Shown: positions 59,391 to 64,000 of the stretch, piece by piece | Numbering within the stretch: the first letter of the stretch is position 1 | Layout of the letters: every line of letters begins with the position of its first letter | NCBI GenBank assembly: GCA_947034885.2 | Contig: OX344751.2 | Coordinates: 39,833,082 to 39,897,081 of the forward strand | Origin: Thuidium tamariscinum | Taxonomy: Eukaryota > Streptophyta > Bryopsida > Hypnales > Thuidiaceae | DNA length: 64,000 nucleotides | Direction: 5' to 3' | The notes under the pieces: model-generated | The model's database searches: none | Told to the model about the DNA's origin: nothing | What the model saw: only the letters and a program-made list of their open reading frames with translations | Position numbers and translations under genes: made by a program

Positions 59391-60317
59391 ATTTTGTTTG
59401 TAGACTCTTATTACAGTTCTTCACAATTTGTCTTGTATAGATTTATACAACTTTTTCTTGTAAATATTTGGTGTTGGGTGAGTACTGTACAAAACACTTG
59501 TGCTATTTTGGATCACATGTCTTATGCTTATTTTCTTTTTACCATAAATTTTGCATTTTTGGTCCAAATTATTCAATATTTCTAGAGAAGGTAATTATGA
59601 CTATTATCTTACATATTTTTTTTCATAATTTTCAAAAATAATTTATTACTAAAATATTACTAGTGATTGAATGTCACAAATGACAATTTCGAGGTTTTTA
59701 GTACTAAAGGAGTACCTTCTTTTTTTTAAAGATTTTAAGATGACATTTGGATAGAAAGGTATTCAAGTAGACTTTTAGCTTTTCGAAGAAGGATTCTTGA
59801 AAATAGTTAATTTTATGTGGTGGGAGTCTACAAAGTGAGCTTCTTTTTGCTTGTATTTTGAAACATGAAAAATATCATTTTGGTGTTTAGTTTGGGAAAT
59901 TACCATCTTCATAAAGTTGTTGCAAATAAAACTTTCTAATCTTTTGTATTTATTTATTTTTACTATTTTTTCCTGATTAAAATATGAAGGTATGTATTTC
60001 CTTGAGGTTTGGGAAAAAACTGGAATTTCTTAATTTTTACAAATAATTTTTTTTCACAAATTTTGAATTCGTAATTGCAATAAACTTTCCAAATTAGTTG
60101 GAAGAAGAATGCAAAGTAAATTAGATAAACCAAAACAGAAGACTTTTTGTTTTAGTTGCACCTTTAGAATTACTTCAAGTAGTCGAGCAACAGGGCCAGT
60201 TCACCCCAATTGGGAGAAAGGGTCCTTTGAGGTCTCAATGCTTGTAGAAAGAACGCAGACTTGCGCTCATGCCCTCCATCCATCCAATTGGGGCAATAAG
60301 GGGGTCTATTTGCCCTA

Positions 60318-60455
60318 CACCTAGATGAAACTTTACTTGGAGTACCAAATCACTTGGTGCATTTCAACATACACACAATCCACTATGGTACAACGTTCCA
60401 AGAAGCTTGAGTCATCAAAGTCCCGCACCCAAGCAGCTCTTTACCGAAGTAGAAA
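60318..60455 (-). pseudogene. F-box 3'-end relic
   Basis: Sister of 44879-44985. It extends slightly further, to a CAGCTCTTTACCGAAG block resembling the LLTEG-proximal F-box end. It is only the extreme 3' end of an F-box gene. Confidence 0.7.
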
Positions 60456-60600
60456 CTCCTCATGAGATATTAGGAACATATTTAGAGATACCAATTTTTC
60501 ATAACTTTAAAAATTTATGGCTTATTCATCTATTGTTTACTAAATGCATATGAAGAGAGACAGACGGGTGTTGGTATGTGAGCTTAGAAGTTTGAGCCTA

Positions 60601-60829
60601 CACTAGAAGAAAACCCTGTTAGAATTTCAGAAATCACGTCATGTAGTTTGTGTTGTGGTCATGTTGCAAAACGCAGTCAAAATGCTGTGAAAACACAAAA
60701 AAATGCAGAAAAATGCTTTTTCTGCGTTTTTTTGTGTTTTCACAGCATTTTGACTGCGTTTTGCAACATGACCACAACACAAACTACATGACGTGATTTC
60801 TGAAATTCTAACAGGGTTTTCTTCTAGTG
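60601..60829. mobile_element. CACTA-type MITE, almost perfect 229-bp palindrome
   Basis: Starts CACTAGAAGAAAACCCTG and ends with its reverse complement; the whole element folds on itself about 60715. It is flanked by 3-bp CTA duplications (60598-60600 and 60830-60832), and the sister sequence near 45145 has GAGCCTATGAGCC with CTA once. CACTA termini plus a 3-bp duplication point to the CACTA/EnSpm superfamily. Near-perfect symmetry means little decay since insertion. Confidence 0.95.
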
Positions 60830-61504
60830 CTATGAGCCAAAAAGACGATACACTTATAGTATAAGTCTCTTTATGAAAAAAAAACCTCTATGATTATAGT
60901 GTATTTATATTATAAATACCTATATTATGGACCGTGTTTATGTTATAAACACCTTCAATAGTGGTAGAATATCTAGTTTTATATATATAGTCAAGGCTCA
61001 AATGCTCACATTTTCATGCTCACATACTAGCACCGTTGGGTCCTCCAAATCACCTCAATAACTTCGAATACTAGTGATGAATTTAATAATGTACCTAGAA
61101 TCACAATTGTTGAAAAAAAAATTATTGTAGTGAGTATTGAGTGGGGAGGAAGCAGTTGGCTTACAAATCAAACCCTTATAGACTAGATGTTCAAAATTGA
61201 AATTTTGGTGGTTGCAAGTATGTCCCAAAGAAAGAAATGCTTGTTTTTTCTGCATTCATCCTTCTGTTTATGAGATTTGTATTGTATAGCTTCAAACAAC
61301 TTGTTCTTGTAAATATTTGGTGTTTTCAAAGGAGATCCTTTAAAAATAGATTCAATAAAGAACTAAAATGAAAATCATCAAAAATGCCACAAACAAAAGT
61401 TAATAGTTTAAATTCATAGCAAAATAATACTTTTGGAAATTACAATGATTGAACTAAAAAAAGGGATTCTCAAATTCTTTTTTAATGTTAATGCAAAAAT
61501 ACTT

Positions 61505-61930
61505 AGTGATTGCAAGAAACAATTGTCATCTTTTTTTGTCCCTTTGACCTCAAATATGTGCTTTTTTGCTCATCACACTTGCATTGTATATTAAATTTAC
61601 ATGAAATTTGAAATAGGGATACATTTTGTAACTGTAGACATTAATTAGTTGTTTTGGTTAATCAAAATAGTTATACTATTTTAAAATAGCTCCTAATTGG
61701 ATGTCTACCTTAACCATTTTAGAGGGGGAAGAGTGTACAATTTTTGACCCAAAAATGCAAGTTTGAAGCTCCAAAATTGGTATACAAGGACTTCTATAAA
61801 ATTTATATAAGACCAAATTAAAAAGGTTTTCTAAAAATAACAAACTATGCACCTTCTACGTGTGTTGAAAGTGCACAATGTTTACATGAGTGCAAAACCA
61901 CAATCTTTTTTCCAAAAATAAAATTGGCTG
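61505..61930 (+). repeat. AT-rich dispersed repeat, copy near F-box D
   Basis: Sister of 45835-46265. Confidence 0.6.
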
Positions 61931-63418
61931 AAATAGGGCATCTTTAAATTAGAAAAATGGTTTATTTTATTTTGTTTGAATCTTTTTACTATTTCCTAAA
62001 AATCAAACATCAAAGTATTCATTTTCTTGGAATTTTTCATCATCCTTTTTTTGGTACTTAACTTCTAGAGTCACATAGGACTATGTTCAATGCTTTACAA
62101 ATTATCCATATTTTGTTTTATTTAGAACTACTTCAATATTTTACAAATTGTTTTAGAAAATTGTTTTTAAAGTCATGATATCTTGTACAATATTGATTAA
62201 AATAGTCTATTTTGAGGAAAAACATTGGCAAGTGATCCTTGCAATAATCCTACTTGGCTACTTTGCTAGTGTATCTTATCAAATTCTTATATTCTATGAA
62301 TCAAAATCATTTGACAACTATTGAATTTAAGTTCAATATTTTATAAGTTTTAGAATAACTACCTCATTTCTTTAAGGACATAAGATTTGCACATCTTATA
62401 GTATCTAAAATATTAAGCATCACAAAACAACTAATTTTGGGTTTAGATATTGTCCAAAAAGTTTATGAACTATCAAAGTGTTGATAACAAGTATATTCAA
62501 AATTCAACCACTTGTTCATTCAATGTTGTACATTGTTATAGGCCCTCTTCCATTGAATAAGGCTATCATTTTTGTGTACATACTTGAATGATGTTGTGAT
62601 CAATAACATGAATTTTTAATATCTTAATAATATGGTTTTGACTCCAAATCAAGTTCAAGAGGAATATTCTTACAATGACATACATTGAATGTGCACTAGT
62701 ATTTTAAGCCCACTCTAGATGATTCCCTAATAAAGCACTTAAGCACCAAGATGGCTAAATGGTTATCAAACGTGGCATTCAAGCCTTGAGACAACAATCT
62801 TCTAGGATATGTGAATTGAACATTGAGAATATTGAATTTTAATCTTAGAGCATGCTAGAAATCAATGGAAAAACTACTATACATAAGACTTGCCGACAAG
62901 TTAAAAGTCAAATGGTAAAATTGGCTCAAACAAAAGCTCTACAACACAAAGTTCTAGTACAATGATTGCCGAGCTAAACTACTTGAGACAACTTAATGCA
63001 AAAGTATGCTCACCATTTGAGCTCGAAAGCTAGAATGTCTACTACAAATTCATGAAGTGTTTTGAAAAGACCCAATTTTCCAATACTTAGGCAATAGAAA
63101 GCCAATGAAATCTTTTGTCAAAGAAGACATGGGTAGGACCAAATTATAGAAAAGAAGAGTGACTCAAGTAGAGCATGAGAGTCACCAAAACTAACTCAAT
63201 TGCCACATCGATTGGGTGGAAAACTAAAATTCACGCAAGCAAACACTTGCCTTCCTTTGCCTACAAACGAAACTGAACAAATCACAAACATAATTGTATA
63301 CTTCAAAATCACACCACTACACCAAACTATGTACAGTACAATATTCTATACCTAGATAAACCTTTATTTGGAGTACCAAATCACTTGGTACGTTTGAACA
63401 TACACAATCCACTATGCA

Positions 63419-64000
63419 CTATGGTACAACGTTCCAAGAAGCCCGAGTCATAAATAGCCCAAGATTCGGCTCCTTGCCGAAGGAGTTCGGCAGACTACTC
63501 CACTCCTCCGTAGACAAGTCTAAAAGCCAAGAATGGCACTCAGAAACTAAACCGTACGGTAGAACCCACAACAAAAAGCCTTTACATGCTGAGAGGGTCA
63601 TCCAACAACACTCCGTCTCCGAAAGGGCTTCAATAGGAGGACACAAGTAGGACCTCTCCTGAATCCAATCCATCAAACTACTTTGCAACCGATACTTGGT
63701 GATGCAATAACCTCCCATTGGTAAATTTTCACCCTTGGATGTGTTCTTGTGGAGCAGAAACATGCAGTCCTTCTGAAACACACACTTGAGCACTGAAGCT
63801 CCTCTGAGAGGACCCCTTAAACCACAAAGCACTAGTTCGCCTTTAGCAAGGTCACAAACACTCCAAATTATACTTGTGCATAAGAAAGTCCCGTCATAGC
63901 CATTACCTATATACCCCCATTCGTGTGTGTGACCAACAATGAAACCAAGTGCCGTTGTTGCTTTGGTCCATTGCCTTGCACTGGAATCATACATCTCTAC
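63419..64000 (-). CDS. F-box/kelch-type protein, gene D (C-terminal part)
   Basis: About 194 C-terminal codons of a fourth paralog; the 5' part with the F-box lies beyond the window. It keeps the Trp codon lost in A, B and C, so its frame continues from STEEW through SSLPNSFGKE to WNVVP and a TAG. This is likely the ancestral C-terminus. It is closer to gene C in the middle segment (VGHTHEWGYIGNGYDGTF, LAKGELVL) and closer to A in the NTSKGENLP-GGYC segment, so it looks mosaic. Confidence 0.85.
   Translation of the reverse strand, partial: VEMYDSSARQWTKATTALGFIVGHTHEWGYIGNGYDGTFLCTSIIWSVCDLAKGELVLCGLRGPLRGASVLKCVFQKDCMFLLHKNTSKGENLPMGGYCITKYRLQSSLMDWIQERSYLCPPIEALSETECCWMTLSACKGFLLWVLPYGLVSECHSWLLDLSTEEWSSLPNSFGKEPNLGLFMTRASWNVVP

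Larger units (their letters stand above)
59391..63418 (+). repeat. Second segmental duplication, copy 2 (F-box D downstream DNA)
   Basis: Direct match to 43961-47818. It contains an F-box relic (60318-60455), a CACTA-type MITE (60601-60829) and the AT-rich dispersed repeat (61505-61930). No intact gene until F-box D. Confidence 0.85.

Overview
The window reads as nuclear DNA of a land plant, most likely a seed-free plant such as a moss. This rests on the spliceosomal intron borders, the F-box/kelch-type genes, the plant Ty1/copia retrotransposon, the plant-type gene fragments and the very AT-rich intergenic DNA. The species cannot be fixed from the sequence alone. No rRNA, tRNA, CRISPR or bacterial-type signals were seen.

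Layout. 1-22190 is a large palindrome. Arms of about 6.9 kb (523-7439 and 14752-21667) are almost identical and flank an AT-rich spacer of 7.3 kb. Each arm carries one F-box gene (A at 873-1976 on +, B at 20214-21317 on -). 22352-29239 is a 6.9-kb transposon carrying broken pieces of at least five plant genes: alpha-tubulin, organellar-type uL14, prefoldin subunit 3, a TPR-like protein and the N-terminus of RPAP1/MINIYO. 29474-32861 is a young copia element that has lost most of its reverse transcriptase. 32867-43960 is AT-rich repeat DNA with MITEs and degenerate inverted and direct duplications. 43960-49924 holds F-box gene C (47819-49051). 49925-58862 is a second copy of 29240-38360, interrupted by a second gene-capture transposon (51963-55490) that carries a scrambled DPP8/9-like peptidase gene. 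59391-64000 is a second copy of the F-box C downstream region and ends inside F-box gene D.

How the parts relate. Two overlapping segmental duplications (19613-22346 plus 29240-38360 versus 47215-58862; about 43960-48317 versus 59391-64000) let each copy serve as the pre-insertion allele of the other. Both gene-capture elements, the copia element, one CACTA-type MITE and one CATAAGAGG MITE are each present in one copy and absent from the other, so target-site duplications and exact ends can be read directly. The most unusual result is that the two gene-capture elements share both termini, a long terminal hairpin and a 5-bp AACAA-type target duplication. That combination does not match the plant DNA-transposon superfamilies I know.

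The only plausible functional genes are the F-box paralogs, and three of the four carry nonsense changes near an end. Everything else is captured debris, retrotransposon remains or repeat DNA.
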